From Posidoniimonas polymericola (GTDB taxonomy: Bacteria; Planctomycetota; Planctomycetia; Pirellulales; Lacipirellulaceae), in NCBI RefSeq assembly GCF_007859935.1, contig NZ_SJPO01000004.1, positions 62,001-126,000 on the forward strand: 64,000 nucleotides of DNA. Reading direction: 5' to 3'. Shown here in pieces: positions 37,601 through 46,224 of this stretch. A program made the position numbers and the translations under genes. The notes beneath the pieces were generated by a model that ran no database searches, was not told where the DNA came from, and worked only from the letters and a program-made list of their open reading frames with translations. Numbering within the stretch: the stretch's first letter is position 1; the number at the start of each line of letters is the position of its first letter.

Positions 37601-37804
37601 GCCGATAGCCGACCATTCGAACTCGTACGGCCGAGCCACAAACGACGGCTGCCATTTGATCCACTCGGCCGACTCGCTGTCCCGCCACTCGCCGGCGAGG
37701 AAGTCGCCGTTGGAGAGCAGCAGGGTCCCCGGCGGACCCGCGGCCGACGCCCCGGCGGCGACCAGCAGCAGCACGCCCAGTTTCAGCAGTAGTTTGGCAG
37801 GCAC
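34655..37804 (-). CDS. Long secreted protein ending in a TlpA/ResA-type thioredoxin domain
   Basis: Protein of 1049 aa, last gene of the nine-gene MoxR operon, 4 bp after its neighbour. Signal peptide about 1-21. Residues 22-380 contain beta-rich repeats with LSNGDFLAGEW, LFNGDALIGDLVAVSDERF and LANGETLRGDLVGFRAADG, suggesting a repeated Sm/LSM-like or NPCBM-like strand unit. Residues about 400-460 are an acidic low-complexity linker of EPDAE/SDSEE pentapeptides. The C-terminal domain (about 895-1040) is a redoxin: VVVLDFWASWCGPCMQVMPVL with WCGPC at 940-944 and cis-Pro in VTGIPQTVVI. It should act as a thiol-disulfide oxidoreductase outside the cytoplasmic membrane. TlpA domains on so long an N-terminal region are unusual. 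Confidence 0.87.
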   Translation of the reverse strand: MPAKLLLKLGVLLLVAAGASAAGPPGTLLLSNGDFLAGEWRDSESAEWIKWQPSFVARPYEFEWSAIGSIAFPPPAEPTPIAGAFRFDLFNGDALIGDLVAVSDERFTIATRLEGQGEPQQLSAPRSLVRSIRRVGSDAGKLRFSGPGDLADWNTIKNVGWVYSRGGIATNIKGASASRDVPLPHLALIEVALSWDKKADFSLELGVTKRRLKAITDGFEIWIQDVNGQPVRVREARNQRQIERERQRDNQVTDAFRLEVVGDNLIAVRETQESADLQPLQQIEPGAGRLQLRLYLDQNNNRLIVTTASGVTLADLHVETPYSPFDSGVQLNNRDGDIRLDRLSITEWNGEPPVSGAVDQSAFQLANGETLRGDLVGFRAADGELLIAAEADASNQPASGDDRDAGQPEPGSDSSDSAEPAVAEPDAEESDSEEPDAKESDAEEPSTQEPRTEDPDAEDMPAQQSPHVVRLDQLVSVVFPTPAGADAYRRAGDATLLTATLQGGVQVTGSPQGLVDRRLRLFCQDFDATIAVPLAMLQSVRVASAGLPATASAAAGAKPSKFPRLETDDVRSVGELAGAPDTDGASCLLWRPFGSRNAEPLLDGVSGRVLFREPPPPKSAEPDKVAAPQPARQRGVLGAIASVFSYTPPKTTKQASAPQPATMYLRAGDKLPCAIERIDDEGVYFSSPFSAAGFAPHKHVKAIELVTRGVDGRLTPDRRDQLLTLPRGQTNNPPTHLLVSTKGDYLRCRLLRVSEETVAVEVRLEELEIDRSRVARIIWFDPPPKDSEEAAAGTGRDEPGDHPRVQAVRRDGVRLTFDLRRLTSPQGEDAPAARLEGVSEVLDECSVSLDDIDLLLMGHRVEQAAAELSYQRWKMKNAILPREPEEGDAGDASASFPLVGEVAPELPLPFFDGGAEPPAKELDLASFQGKVVVLDFWASWCGPCMQVMPVLHKLGEEYADRDVLVVAVNLQDPPEAIAAALDRLGFKPVVALDRDGVAAQRYQVTGIPQTVVINREGVIANVFVGGGAKFEQRLRAAIEAAVQQAKVEE
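36471..36530 (-). repeat. 15-bp coding tandem repeat in the acidic linker of the TlpA protein
   Basis: Two 30-bp units, each of two related 15-bp units (GGCTCTTCGGCGTCC-type and GACTCTTTGGCGTCT-type on the plus strand), encode the pentapeptides SDAEE/PDAKE on the minus strand. Copy number may vary between strains without breaking the frame. Confidence 0.75.
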
Positions 37805-37808
37805 GCGG

Positions 37809-38879
37809 TCACCGCTCGTAGATAGGGAGGAAACGATAGTTGAGCGCCAGCGCCAGCAGGTTGAGCTGCGTGCTGGTCTCGCCGCCGAACTGCCCGGTAA
37901 AGCTGCCGTCCTCGAGCTGGCTCTCCTTGAGCCGACGGACGAGCAGCTTGTTCCATTTTTCCCAGGACTTGATGTCGCCCTGGAACAGGGCCTGGGCCTG
38001 GTAGTAGTCGGTGTACTGCTGGTAGTGCCCGCCGCCGGTCTTCTCGAGGTTCTGCATCAGGTGCTTGAGGGTCGCCTCGTACTCGGGCAGGTCTTTGCGG
38101 CGGGATATAGCGTAGACCAGCGTGGCGATCGAGATCCGGGCCATCGACTCGTCGAAGCCGCCGCCGAAGCCGCCGGAGTAGCCGACCATGCCGTTCTCGC
38201 TGGTCATGTTGGTGAAGTACTCGATCGCCTTGTCGATCGACTCGTCGGGGACCTCGATCCCGGCGTTTCGGGCCGCCAGCAGGCCCATCAGCATCGCGCC
38301 GCTGACCGAGGTGTCGGCGTCGTTGGCCTGGGGCGAGTACCGCCAGGCGGAGGTCGGGTTGCCCTGCTGCGAAGTCAGGGCCCCGCGGACCGCCAGCTCG
38401 AGCGCGGCGCCGATCGAGCGTTGGTCGCGGGCCTCCCCCTCGGGCCAGAGGTCGCGGTCGTCGACGGCGCCGTAGGCCTCGGACAGCGCGAGCGTGGCGA
38501 AGCCGTGGTGGTACATGCTGTTGCCGAAGTAGCCGGTGTTGGCATCCTGCTGGCGGATGATGCTCCGCAGCGCACGCCGCAGGTGGTTGCTGTAGACGCC
38601 GAAGTTGGGGTCCTCGCCCGAGGCGAGCAGCGCCATCACCGCCATGCCGGTGGTGCCGGCGCCCTGGTAGCTGCCGCCCCAGCCGCCCTCCTCGTGCTGG
38701 GCGCCCGCCAGGTACTGCAGGCCCCGGTCGTACATCTCGCGGACGTCACGCGGAACCGCCTCGCCGTGCATCGCCATCGGCGGCTGCGCTGCCGCACGCC
38801 GGCAGGCCAGCGGCAAGCCAAGCGCGCCAAACGCAATCGCCAACACCCCCCAGGCCGTCAGGCTCATTCCCGGTTTCAT
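37809..38879 (-). CDS. Secreted squalene/prenyltransferase-like alpha-alpha barrel protein
   Basis: Protein of 356 aa, signal peptide about 1-31. Repeats typical of the prenyltransferase/squalene oxidase fold are visible: GLQYLAGAQHEEGGWGGSYQGAGTTGMAVMALLASG, SIIRQQDANTGYFG, MYHHGFATLALSEAYG, ELAVRGALTSQQ and DADTSVSGAMLMGLLAARNAG. The DxDD acid motif of true squalene-hopene cyclases is not evident, so terpene chemistry is doubtful; planctomycete proteins of this type are probably binding or structural, like complement-type thioester-domain neighbours. Its ATG overlaps the upstream stop by 4 bp and its stop is 4 bp before the TlpA gene, so it is firmly inside the operon. Confidence 0.85.
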   Translation of the reverse strand: MKPGMSLTAWGVLAIAFGALGLPLACRRAAAQPPMAMHGEAVPRDVREMYDRGLQYLAGAQHEEGGWGGSYQGAGTTGMAVMALLASGEDPNFGVYSNHLRRALRSIIRQQDANTGYFGNSMYHHGFATLALSEAYGAVDDRDLWPEGEARDQRSIGAALELAVRGALTSQQGNPTSAWRYSPQANDADTSVSGAMLMGLLAARNAGIEVPDESIDKAIEYFTNMTSENGMVGYSGGFGGGFDESMARISIATLVYAISRRKDLPEYEATLKHLMQNLEKTGGGHYQQYTDYYQAQALFQGDIKSWEKWNKLLVRRLKESQLEDGSFTGQFGGETSTQLNLLALALNYRFLPIYER

Positions 38880-39718
38880 TCGTCGTCCTCCGAAAAGGGG
38901 TGGATACCCTGGCTTTCCAGGTGGCGTTCGTAGCCCCGGCCCATGCGGAACGCGCCCACCACGATCTCGCCGATCGGGCCGTCTACCAGTTCCCTGATCT
39001 GTTCGGGGCCTACGGTGCTGGCCTGGTACATGATGTAGGTCTGGTCGTACTGCCCGAACTCGTTGGGCGGCGCCGTGCTGGTGAGCAGGAGATCAACCAA
39101 CCCGTCACGCTGCGGCGCGGTCAGCGTGGCGTGCTCATCAAGCATCATGACATACATCTCGACCAACGCCCGGTAACGAAACTCCCGCCGCTGCCGCTCG
39201 ACCTCGCGGTGGGCCTTGAGCTGATTTTCTTTCAGGGCGTTGCGGGCGACGTGCTTGTAGGTTGACCCGGCGCCGAACAGCCCCGCCTGGGCCTGCTGCT
39301 GCAGCGGCTCGATCAGCTGCCAGATCTCATTGAACTCGTTCTGGTTAGGCTTGCTCTGGATGTAGTGGTCCTTGACCTTCTGATAGCGGAGGAAGAACCG
39401 GCGCATCTCGAGCTCCCCCGCCAGACGCAGCTTGCGTTCCTGCTCGTCGGTCAGTCCACAGGTCTGCCGCAGCATCTCGATGTTCACCTCGAGCTTGTTC
39501 TCGAACGCCGCCCGCTGCCCCGGCACGTCGCGGGCGTTCTGGAACACCCACTGGTCGAAGTGCTCGGGCTGCACCAGCCATTGGTCCTGCTGCTGCTGAG
39601 GTTTCTCCTCGAATTCGAGCCAGCCGTCGTCCTCGGCCCGAACGCCGCCGGACGCCACGAGGACCACCAACGCGGCGGCCGCGGCAATGTGCTGTCTGCG
39701 ATGGGGGATGATGGGCAT
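38876..39718 (-). CDS. Secreted helical protein of the MoxR operon (1)
   Basis: Protein of 280 aa, signal peptide about 1-28 (AAAAALVVLVASGGVRAED). The rest is predicted helical and charged: TCGLTDEQERKLRLAGELEMRRFFLRYQKVKDHY, VARNALKENQLKAHREVERQRREFRYRALVEMYVMML, then LTAPQRDGLVDLLL and a conserved-looking VGPEQIRELVDGPIGEIV. The order helix - LTxxQRxxL - helix resembles the neighbouring gene at 39722-40660, so the two may be diverged paralogues. No enzyme motif seen. It is 3 bp after that gene and overlaps the next by 4 bp. Likely a periplasmic accessory of the vWA membrane proteins; function unknown. Confidence 0.8.
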   Translation of the reverse strand: MPIIPHRRQHIAAAAALVVLVASGGVRAEDDGWLEFEEKPQQQQDQWLVQPEHFDQWVFQNARDVPGQRAAFENKLEVNIEMLRQTCGLTDEQERKLRLAGELEMRRFFLRYQKVKDHYIQSKPNQNEFNEIWQLIEPLQQQAQAGLFGAGSTYKHVARNALKENQLKAHREVERQRREFRYRALVEMYVMMLDEHATLTAPQRDGLVDLLLTSTAPPNEFGQYDQTYIMYQASTVGPEQIRELVDGPIGEIVVGAFRMGRGYERHLESQGIHPFSEDDE

Positions 39719-39721
39719 TGG

Positions 39722-40660
39722 CTACTCCTCTGCCTCGGCGACGGCGGCAGCCGGCCCGTCGGCGGCGACCTGCTCCTGCGGTTCAAACTGCGGGACTTCC
39801 AACTCGCCGTGCCCCAGGAAGCCGTTGTCGCCGAACATCACCTGCCCGTGCCACTGCGTCTTGTGCCAGACCTGCTGCTGCCGCTTGGTGAGGTGCGGCT
39901 CCACGATCCTTGCGGGCAGCTTGGGCATGTAGGTGGAGTTGTGGAGCAGGCCACGCAGCGATCCCTGCCAGCCATCCTGCCAGCCATCGAGGATGGCGTC
40001 GTGGATTTGCACGCGTTGGTCCTCGTTGAGGCCGAGCTGCTTGTCTAGCGCGCTGACAAAATTGGTTGCGGTGGCTTCTCTCAGGAACGCCTCCCGGGCT
40101 TCTTGCTCTTGCTCGTAGAGCGCGTACTGCTCGTCGGTGAGGGTCTCCTTCAGCGTTTCCGCCATGGCCTCGCGGACGACATCCCACGGCTCGTTGGCGT
40201 TCCCCTGTCCGTTGAACACGACGCCGTTCATAAACTGGGCCATGTTCTGGTTGCCTTTGACCATCTGCTTGGCGTACTCCCGCAGCGACTCGTCGAGCAC
40301 CTTGCTGGTGCGCTCGAGGATGGCCTGCTGCTGCTCCTTAGTGGGATTCGCGACGCTCCGGATCGCGTGCAGATGGGCGTTGAGCTTGCCGGCGAGCTGC
40401 GGCCGCAGCTCGGCGATGATCGCCTTGGCCTGCGCGTCGAGCTCGTCGTTGGGGCCGTCGCCCGGTTGAGCCTCGAACGCAATCACCGGCGCCGGCTGGA
40501 CCGCCTGCAGCTGCACCGCGGGAGCGGCCGCGGCCTCGGCTTCTACGACCACCTCAAACACTTCCCCATCATCGGCCGCCGCTGGCGCCGCCGTGGCCGC
40601 AACAACGCAGGCCGCCGCGACGCCCGCCGCAAGAAGCGATCTTCCAATCGATCCGCTCAT
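39722..40660 (-). CDS. Secreted helical protein of the MoxR operon (2)
   Basis: Protein of 312 aa. Signal peptide about 1-29 (LLAAGVAAACVVAATAAPAAAD), then an Ala/Val/Gln-rich linker and a helical domain with LDAQAKAIIAELRPQLAGKL, NPTKEQQQAILERTSKVLDESL, ETLTDEQYALYEQEQEAREA and QLGLNEDQRVQIHDAILDGW, i.e. repeated 'L(T/N)xDQ' helix starts. Near the end LTKRQQQVWHKTQW fits the same pattern. Its start codon overlaps the stop of the large membrane protein by one base (TGATG), a sign of translational coupling. No catalytic residues recognised. Confidence 0.8.
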   Translation of the reverse strand: MSGSIGRSLLAAGVAAACVVAATAAPAAADDGEVFEVVVEAEAAAAPAVQLQAVQPAPVIAFEAQPGDGPNDELDAQAKAIIAELRPQLAGKLNAHLHAIRSVANPTKEQQQAILERTSKVLDESLREYAKQMVKGNQNMAQFMNGVVFNGQGNANEPWDVVREAMAETLKETLTDEQYALYEQEQEAREAFLREATATNFVSALDKQLGLNEDQRVQIHDAILDGWQDGWQGSLRGLLHNSTYMPKLPARIVEPHLTKRQQQVWHKTQWHGQVMFGDNGFLGHGELEVPQFEPQEQVAADGPAAAVAEAEE

Positions 40661-43600
40661 CAGGCGCCCCCCGGGCTGTCGAGCCGGCTGAAGTACTCGT
40701 CCAGGCCGGCGCGGAACTCGGCCGGCAACGCCTGGCCCGACTCGCCGGTCACCTGCGAGACATCGTGGTGCTCGCGGACCTCTTTGTCGTTCTTGCCCTC
40801 GCCGGCCAGCTCGAGGGCCGGGGTGTCGGTGTCGCCGCCGCCGCCGCCGCCCGGCGATGAGCCGCCGCCCCCGCCGCCGCGTGGGTTGAGCTTCTTGGAA
40901 CGCAGCAGCAGCTCGATGGCCTCGGTCTCGGCGGCGATCGCCTCGGAGCCGGTTTCGGGGCGGGACAGGATGTCCACGGCGTCGTCCATCACGATCGAGA
41001 CGTTCTGCAGCAGCCGCAGCTCCTTCGCGAAGTGCCGCTCGGCTTCCTCGAGTTCGAGGATGCGGTCGCTCAGCTCGCCGACGCGGAGCTCGAGGCCCCG
41101 CTGCGACTCGCTCAGCCGGACCGCCTCGCGGTTGTGCTCAAGCTCCTCGACCGCCGGCTTGGACTGCTCGGCGACGCGGGTCTCCTCGCGGAGGCCGATC
41201 TCGGCCTCGAGGATCCGCATCGCCTCGAGCACGATCGACGGCGGCAGGCTCTCGGGCGAGGCGCCGCCTGGGCACTGACCCGAGCAGGCCGGGTCGACAA
41301 GGTCGTCGGCCCAGCGGTCGAGCGTGTCCGACCAGAACTCGCTCTGCGCGATGGCCAGGCCCTGCTTCTTCTCGATGTCGCCGGAGACGCGTCGCAGCCC
41401 CTGCAGGATGTCGAGCTCGCGCATCTCGTCCAGCACGAGCTTGAAGCGGGTCATCCGCCGGCGTTCAAAGTAGGCGTGCATGTCGTCCATGATGTACGAC
41501 ACCGCCTGGACGTTCTCGTCCCCACGCGCGGTGGCGCCGCTCAGGACCTCCTTGACCTCTTTGTCGATGCGTTGCTTGATCAGCCCGAACGATCCCGGGA
41601 TGCTCTGGCCCAGATCGCCCGCCAGCTGGTACTGGGCCCGCGCCGCGGCCTTGAGCCGCTTGACCAGCGTGCTCCCCTCGAGGTTGGCGAGGATCTCGTT
41701 GAGTTCGTCGGCGATCTTGCTGAACTCATCGAGCAGGTCCCGCTGCTCGGTAACCGCCTGCTCCATCTTCTGCCCCGCGGGGTTGTCGCCCCCGGCCTTG
41801 GGCTTGGCGGAGCCGGCGATTGTCGTGACCGGGAAGGTCAGCTTGGCCTTGGAGCTCTTCTTCTTGGTCGGGTTGCCTTCGCCGCCGGGCTCATCGGGGC
41901 CGCGGAAGCTCGACTCTCGGTCCGCGATCGTCGGAACGGCCGGCTTCGGCTTCGAGTTGGGGTCGCTCTGCCCCGGCTTGCCGCCCGACGCATCTCGGTT
42001 CTGCCCGGCGTTCGGCGCCGACGGCTGCTGGCTCTGGGCAACCTTCGGCGCGTCCGAAGACTCGCTGAGCAGGTCCGCCACCGACGGCATCCGGTTGGCC
42101 GAGATCTCATCGAGCAGCTTCATCATCGACTCCCAGCGGTCGATGTGCCCGACGCCGATCTCGGCGTTGCGGGCGGCCTCGCGGATCAGCTCGCCCCCGG
42201 CCGCGGTCAGGCGGCGGAGCCGGCGGCCGTTGGCGCGTTCGGCCGCGGCCTGCTTCTCGATCCGCTGGCGGGTGTCGGCCTGGTCGAGGTCGTCGGCGGC
42301 CAGGCCGCGGATCGCCCGGTTCTCCTCGTACAACTGCAGCTCGCGGTCCCGCACCTCGAGGGCCTGGCGGCGCCACTTGCTGAGCTGCTCGGTGATCCAG
42401 ATGGCGTGCTCGTCGGGGGTCAGCACGTAGAGCACGTGGGGCGCCGAGTAGACGCGGCCGCGTTCGGGGAAGTAGTCCTCGGCGAACACCCGCACGGCCA
42501 GCGGCTGCGGCGTGATGCCAAGCGACCTGGCGGAGAACGCGCCCTGGGCGTTGAGCGCCTCGGCGTAGGAGTTGCCGGCGGCCAGGTAGCGTTCGCCCTT
42601 CTCCGGGGGGCGCCGCGAGAACGGCAGGCTGCTCCACTCGAAACCTACCCGGCGGACGCCGTAGTCGTCGCGAACCCGGGCGGTGAAGTTGATGATGTCG
42701 GACTCGAGAACCACTTCTTGGTTCGGGAGGTTCTCTACAATCAGCGACGGCGGCTCGTCATTGAGCGCGGTGATCGACACCCGCAGCGGATCCGCGCCGG
42801 ACAGTCCGAGCTCGTCGACCCAGGCCAACTCCCGCTGCTGCGACTCCTCGATCAGCGCGTCCGGCACGTCGAACGACGCGTCCCGTGGCGCCTGCGGCTC
42901 GGCGTCGACGGTCGCCGACTCAAGCGGGCGGCTGGCGGTCGCGGTGACGCCGAGCGTGCTCCCCTTCACCACCGACACGGCCCCGCCGCGGATCTCTTTC
43001 TCCACCGGCTCTTCGCGGCCGAGGTACGCCGGCAGCCGGACGCGGGCGGCGAGCCCCGTCAGCTCGGGGCGGACCGTCGGCTTCACGCGGACGCTGTGCG
43101 ACGCATCGCCGACCTGGATGCGCATCTCGTCCTCGCCAATCTGGGCCGGCATCAGCAGTTCGTACGCGTCGTCTGCCTGCGGCGCCTGCACGGGTCGCTG
43201 CCGGCCGATGCGCGCCTCGGCGCTCTCCGGCCGCCACTCGGTGGTGGGCGCCAGGTTCACCCGCAGGTTGAACGGCTCGCCGTGGGCGACCACGAGTTCG
43301 CTCGGCAGCGGCTCGACCGCGGCGAACGTGTAGCGGGCCGTGGAGCCCCACGGCTGGAGGAACCGTGCCCAGGCGTTTTGGGCGGCCGCGGGGAACACCG
43401 CGACCAGCCCGGCCGCGATCAACAGGAACACGCCGGCGAGCCCGGCCCACATGGCCCGCCGGGAGGGGGGCGTCGCGGCAGCAAAGTCGCTCCGCGTCGC
43501 GTCCGCGGCCGCCTGCTCGATAGCGGCCCGCACCAGCGTCCGCGAGCGGGCCTGCTCCGAGCGGTTCTCGGCCAGCTCGATCACGCCGAGCAGCTGGTCG

Positions 43601-43914
43601 CCCATGCGGGGGAGCCGGCGGGCCAGCAGCCGTGACAACTGTGCGGGCGTGCGTCGGCGCCAGACCCAGCGGTGCAGGAACCACGGCAGCGTCGCGCAGC
43701 CAGCCAGAGCCGCCACAAAGACGACCGCGCGGACAGCGCGGGGCGTGTCCAACAACCGGTCGAGCACAAACACCGCCGCGTAGGCGCAACCGATGCTGAA
43801 CAGCGCGACCGCCAGCGCCTCGGTGATCTTCAGCAGCCACACGCGGCGGCGGTAGTCGCCGAGCTGCTGCTGGAGCGACTCGGGAACGAACAGCTTGTTG
43901 TCATCCGTGTTCAT
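40660..43914 (-). CDS. Large DUF4175-like membrane protein of the MoxR operon
   Basis: Protein of 1084 aa. Two N-terminal membrane helices at about 30-55 and 60-85 (ALAVALFSIGCAYAAVFVL; AVVFVAALAGCATLPWFL), a cytoplasmic LSRLLARRLPRMGDQLLGVIEL segment, and a third helix at about 155-175. The periplasmic part begins with Ig-like beta domains (ELVVAHGEPFNLRVNLAPTTEW; GLAARVRLPAYLGREEPVEK; DEPPSLIVENLPNQEVVLESDIINF) and continues as long coiled-coil helices with Glu/Gln/Arg, ending in a Gly-rich loop. Proteins of this kind occur downstream of vWA/DUF58 genes in planctomycetes and proteobacteria; function unknown. The C-terminus overlaps the next gene by one base. Confidence 0.8.
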   Translation of the reverse strand: MNTDDNKLFVPESLQQQLGDYRRRVWLLKITEALAVALFSIGCAYAAVFVLDRLLDTPRAVRAVVFVAALAGCATLPWFLHRWVWRRRTPAQLSRLLARRLPRMGDQLLGVIELAENRSEQARSRTLVRAAIEQAAADATRSDFAAATPPSRRAMWAGLAGVFLLIAAGLVAVFPAAAQNAWARFLQPWGSTARYTFAAVEPLPSELVVAHGEPFNLRVNLAPTTEWRPESAEARIGRQRPVQAPQADDAYELLMPAQIGEDEMRIQVGDASHSVRVKPTVRPELTGLAARVRLPAYLGREEPVEKEIRGGAVSVVKGSTLGVTATASRPLESATVDAEPQAPRDASFDVPDALIEESQQRELAWVDELGLSGADPLRVSITALNDEPPSLIVENLPNQEVVLESDIINFTARVRDDYGVRRVGFEWSSLPFSRRPPEKGERYLAAGNSYAEALNAQGAFSARSLGITPQPLAVRVFAEDYFPERGRVYSAPHVLYVLTPDEHAIWITEQLSKWRRQALEVRDRELQLYEENRAIRGLAADDLDQADTRQRIEKQAAAERANGRRLRRLTAAGGELIREAARNAEIGVGHIDRWESMMKLLDEISANRMPSVADLLSESSDAPKVAQSQQPSAPNAGQNRDASGGKPGQSDPNSKPKPAVPTIADRESSFRGPDEPGGEGNPTKKKSSKAKLTFPVTTIAGSAKPKAGGDNPAGQKMEQAVTEQRDLLDEFSKIADELNEILANLEGSTLVKRLKAAARAQYQLAGDLGQSIPGSFGLIKQRIDKEVKEVLSGATARGDENVQAVSYIMDDMHAYFERRRMTRFKLVLDEMRELDILQGLRRVSGDIEKKQGLAIAQSEFWSDTLDRWADDLVDPACSGQCPGGASPESLPPSIVLEAMRILEAEIGLREETRVAEQSKPAVEELEHNREAVRLSESQRGLELRVGELSDRILELEEAERHFAKELRLLQNVSIVMDDAVDILSRPETGSEAIAAETEAIELLLRSKKLNPRGGGGGGSSPGGGGGGDTDTPALELAGEGKNDKEVREHHDVSQVTGESGQALPAEFRAGLDEYFSRLDSPGGA

Positions 43915-44028
43915 GGGTTCGCTGCTTGTGAGGGAAGAAGGATCCTGGTCGCCCCGCTCGGATCGGCGGGAGTCGCGTGCCTTGGTATCGGGTAGATGCT
44001 ATCGAGTTGCTTTGGTTTCTGGGTGTGG

Positions 44029-46224
44029 TCAGATCAGGCCGACCGCCTTCCGCAGCACCCAGAACACCCCGAGCAGCGTCACGATCGACGCGGCCACGAA
44101 CGGGTTGCTCCACAGCTGCAGGCGGCGGATAGCGGCGGGCGGGTCGGGCAGCGCGGTCAGCCGGTTGATCGCGTCGTCGGCGTTGTCGATGGTGATGGTC
44201 TGGCCCCGGCTGACGCGGGCGATCTCCTCGAGGACCTCGATGCGGGCGGGCTGGCCGATCTTCTCGGCGAGGTCGCCCTGGACGTAGAAGGAGGTCTCGA
44301 GCAGGCCGCCGGTAGGCTTTGCCGAGAGGGCCACTGTGTGCTTGCCCGGCTCGCTGCTGGTGAACCGCCCGCTGAAGGCGCCCCACTCCTGACCGGTTGA
44401 TTGGAAGCGGATGGTCTCCGCCTTGCCCGACGGCGCGGTAATGCGGGCGACGACCTCACCGTCGGCCAGCGGCTCGCCCGAGTTCTCCATCACGTTGGCG
44501 TTGATGGTGAGCGTCTGCCGGAGCAGCGGCTGGTCGGGCGAGTAGTACAGCCGCATGGTCTCGCCGCGGGCCATGTTCCGCTGGTAGGCCATCCAGCGGA
44601 TCACCTGGCTCCAGAAGCGGTAGTGGTACTTGTCCTCGACCCCCTTGCGCCACCGCCAGGCGCCGTCCGACCCCATGAACAGCACCTTGCCGGCGCCGAA
44701 GGTGCGGGTCGCCAGCAGCGGCAGACGGCCGTACTGATTGCTGGCCGACTCGTGCACGCACAGCACCTCGCTGCCGGCGCGGGCCCGGAGCACCGGCGCG
44801 TACCACTGGAAGCCGGGCAGGTCGGCCCAGATCTCGGCGTTCTCGTCGCGGGTGTCGGCCAGCTTGGTCAGCAGGCTGCGGCGGCCGGTCTCGGTGAGCT
44901 GGAAGTGATTGGGCGTGCGTGCGCCCCAGCCCTCGGGCCGCGACACGTCGAGCTGCACGGGGTAGAGGTCGGCCAGCTCGGTGTCGAGCAGGCTGACTTG
45001 CCGCCCCTGCCAGCCCGGCATCACGATCAGCCCGCTCGCCTGGTGCTCGACCAGGCCCTTGATGAGCCGACACTGCTCGGCGGTAAGCTGGTCCCCGGAG
45101 CAGCCGACGTCGCCGATGAACACAACGTCAAACTTCGACAGCTCGTCGAGCCCCGACGGGAACTCCTTGATGTAGTCGGCGTTGCCGCCCCCCTGCTTCG
45201 TCAGCCCGGGGTGGAACAGCAGGCACGACACCTCAACGCCCGGGTCCCGCGACAACGCGTTGCGCAGGTACCGGTACTCCCACCGCGGGTACGACTCGAC
45301 CACCAGCACCCGCAGCTTCTCCTCGCGGATCGCGATCGGAGCGGTGCGGGTGTTGTTGGTCAGGATCTGCTCGTCGTTGTGCTCCGGGATGACCACCTTA
45401 AGCGTGTAGTCGCCGGTCTGCTCCGGTTTCCAGACCAGGGTGTCGGTCGAGCGGCTCATGGCGCCGACCAGCACCTGCTTCTCGACGGTCTCGCCGCTGG
45501 AGGTCTCGAGCCGGACGCTCGTGACGTAGTCTTGCGGCAGGGAGCTCTCGATCGTGATCGGGATCCGCACCTGCTTGCCCGCGATGCCGAAGGTCGGCGC
45601 GTCGAGGCTCACCAGCTCGACGTCGGGCAGCCGGATGGCGCTGCCGACCGGGATGGCGAAGACCGGCGTCTCGCGGAGCCGGAACCGCGTCGCGGCGTCG
45701 ACCGGCGGGGCGCCCGTGTTCCAGTCGCCGTCAGAGACCAGCACCACCGCCCTGAGCTGGCCGTGCTGCGAAATAGCGTCGGACAGCGGCGTGTGCAGGT
45801 CGCTCGCGGTGTCGCCCGCCGCCGAAGAAAACGGCGTCAGCACGACCTCGTACCGATCGGCCAGCTCGCTCCAGAACCCCGGTTCGGTGAGCGGCTTGAT
45901 GCTCTCACTCCGTTGCGCCGGGGCGCCGGGCTTTCCGTTCGCCACCACGTCGCGCGTCTGCATGCTGACCGAGTTGTCCCACAGCACGGCGACCACAGGC
46001 TTGGAAGTAGGACGAGATTCTTTGACCCACTCCGGTTGATTGAACAGCAAGCCAGCGGCGATCACGATCGACAACCGCAGCAGCTCCAGCAGACCAATGG
46101 TCCGGCGGTAGCCGCTCCGCCGCCAGGCGATGTAGCCGAAGGCGGCCGTGGCGAGCGCCGAGACCACCGCCATCGCAATCGTGAACGGACCGGTCTGGAA
46201 CAGCAGCGAGCTGCGCGTGCTCAT
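44029..46224 (-). CDS. von Willebrand A membrane protein with glutamine-amidotransferase-like domain
   Basis: Protein of 731 aa. Two N-terminal membrane helices (about 13-33 and 42-62), then a vWA domain with the MIDAS motif D83-x-S85-x-S87 (VLWDNSVSM) and VVLVSDGDWNTG. A beta region with CARDB-like folds follows (LPQDYVTSVRLETSSGETV), then a Rossmann-like segment resembling class I glutamine amidotransferase (LRVLVVESYPRWEYRYLRNAL, DVVFIGDVGCSGDQLT, GLIVMPGWQGR) and a C-terminal membrane helix at about 705-725. It overlaps the BatA-like gene by 4 bp. It probably binds metal-dependent partners at the membrane together with the MoxR ATPase. Confidence 0.87.
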   Translation of the reverse strand: MSTRSSLLFQTGPFTIAMAVVSALATAAFGYIAWRRSGYRRTIGLLELLRLSIVIAAGLLFNQPEWVKESRPTSKPVVAVLWDNSVSMQTRDVVANGKPGAPAQRSESIKPLTEPGFWSELADRYEVVLTPFSSAAGDTASDLHTPLSDAISQHGQLRAVVLVSDGDWNTGAPPVDAATRFRLRETPVFAIPVGSAIRLPDVELVSLDAPTFGIAGKQVRIPITIESSLPQDYVTSVRLETSSGETVEKQVLVGAMSRSTDTLVWKPEQTGDYTLKVVIPEHNDEQILTNNTRTAPIAIREEKLRVLVVESYPRWEYRYLRNALSRDPGVEVSCLLFHPGLTKQGGGNADYIKEFPSGLDELSKFDVVFIGDVGCSGDQLTAEQCRLIKGLVEHQASGLIVMPGWQGRQVSLLDTELADLYPVQLDVSRPEGWGARTPNHFQLTETGRRSLLTKLADTRDENAEIWADLPGFQWYAPVLRARAGSEVLCVHESASNQYGRLPLLATRTFGAGKVLFMGSDGAWRWRKGVEDKYHYRFWSQVIRWMAYQRNMARGETMRLYYSPDQPLLRQTLTINANVMENSGEPLADGEVVARITAPSGKAETIRFQSTGQEWGAFSGRFTSSEPGKHTVALSAKPTGGLLETSFYVQGDLAEKIGQPARIEVLEEIARVSRGQTITIDNADDAINRLTALPDPPAAIRRLQLWSNPFVAASIVTLLGVFWVLRKAVGLI

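Noticed and set aside
37809-38879. Squalene-hopene cyclase
   Set aside because: Lacks the DxDD acid motif and is half the usual length; only the fold repeats match.
41032-43635. Long plus-strand frame opposite the DUF4175-like gene (867 codons)
   Set aside because: Same mirror effect; composition is Arg/Gly/Val rich with no domain.
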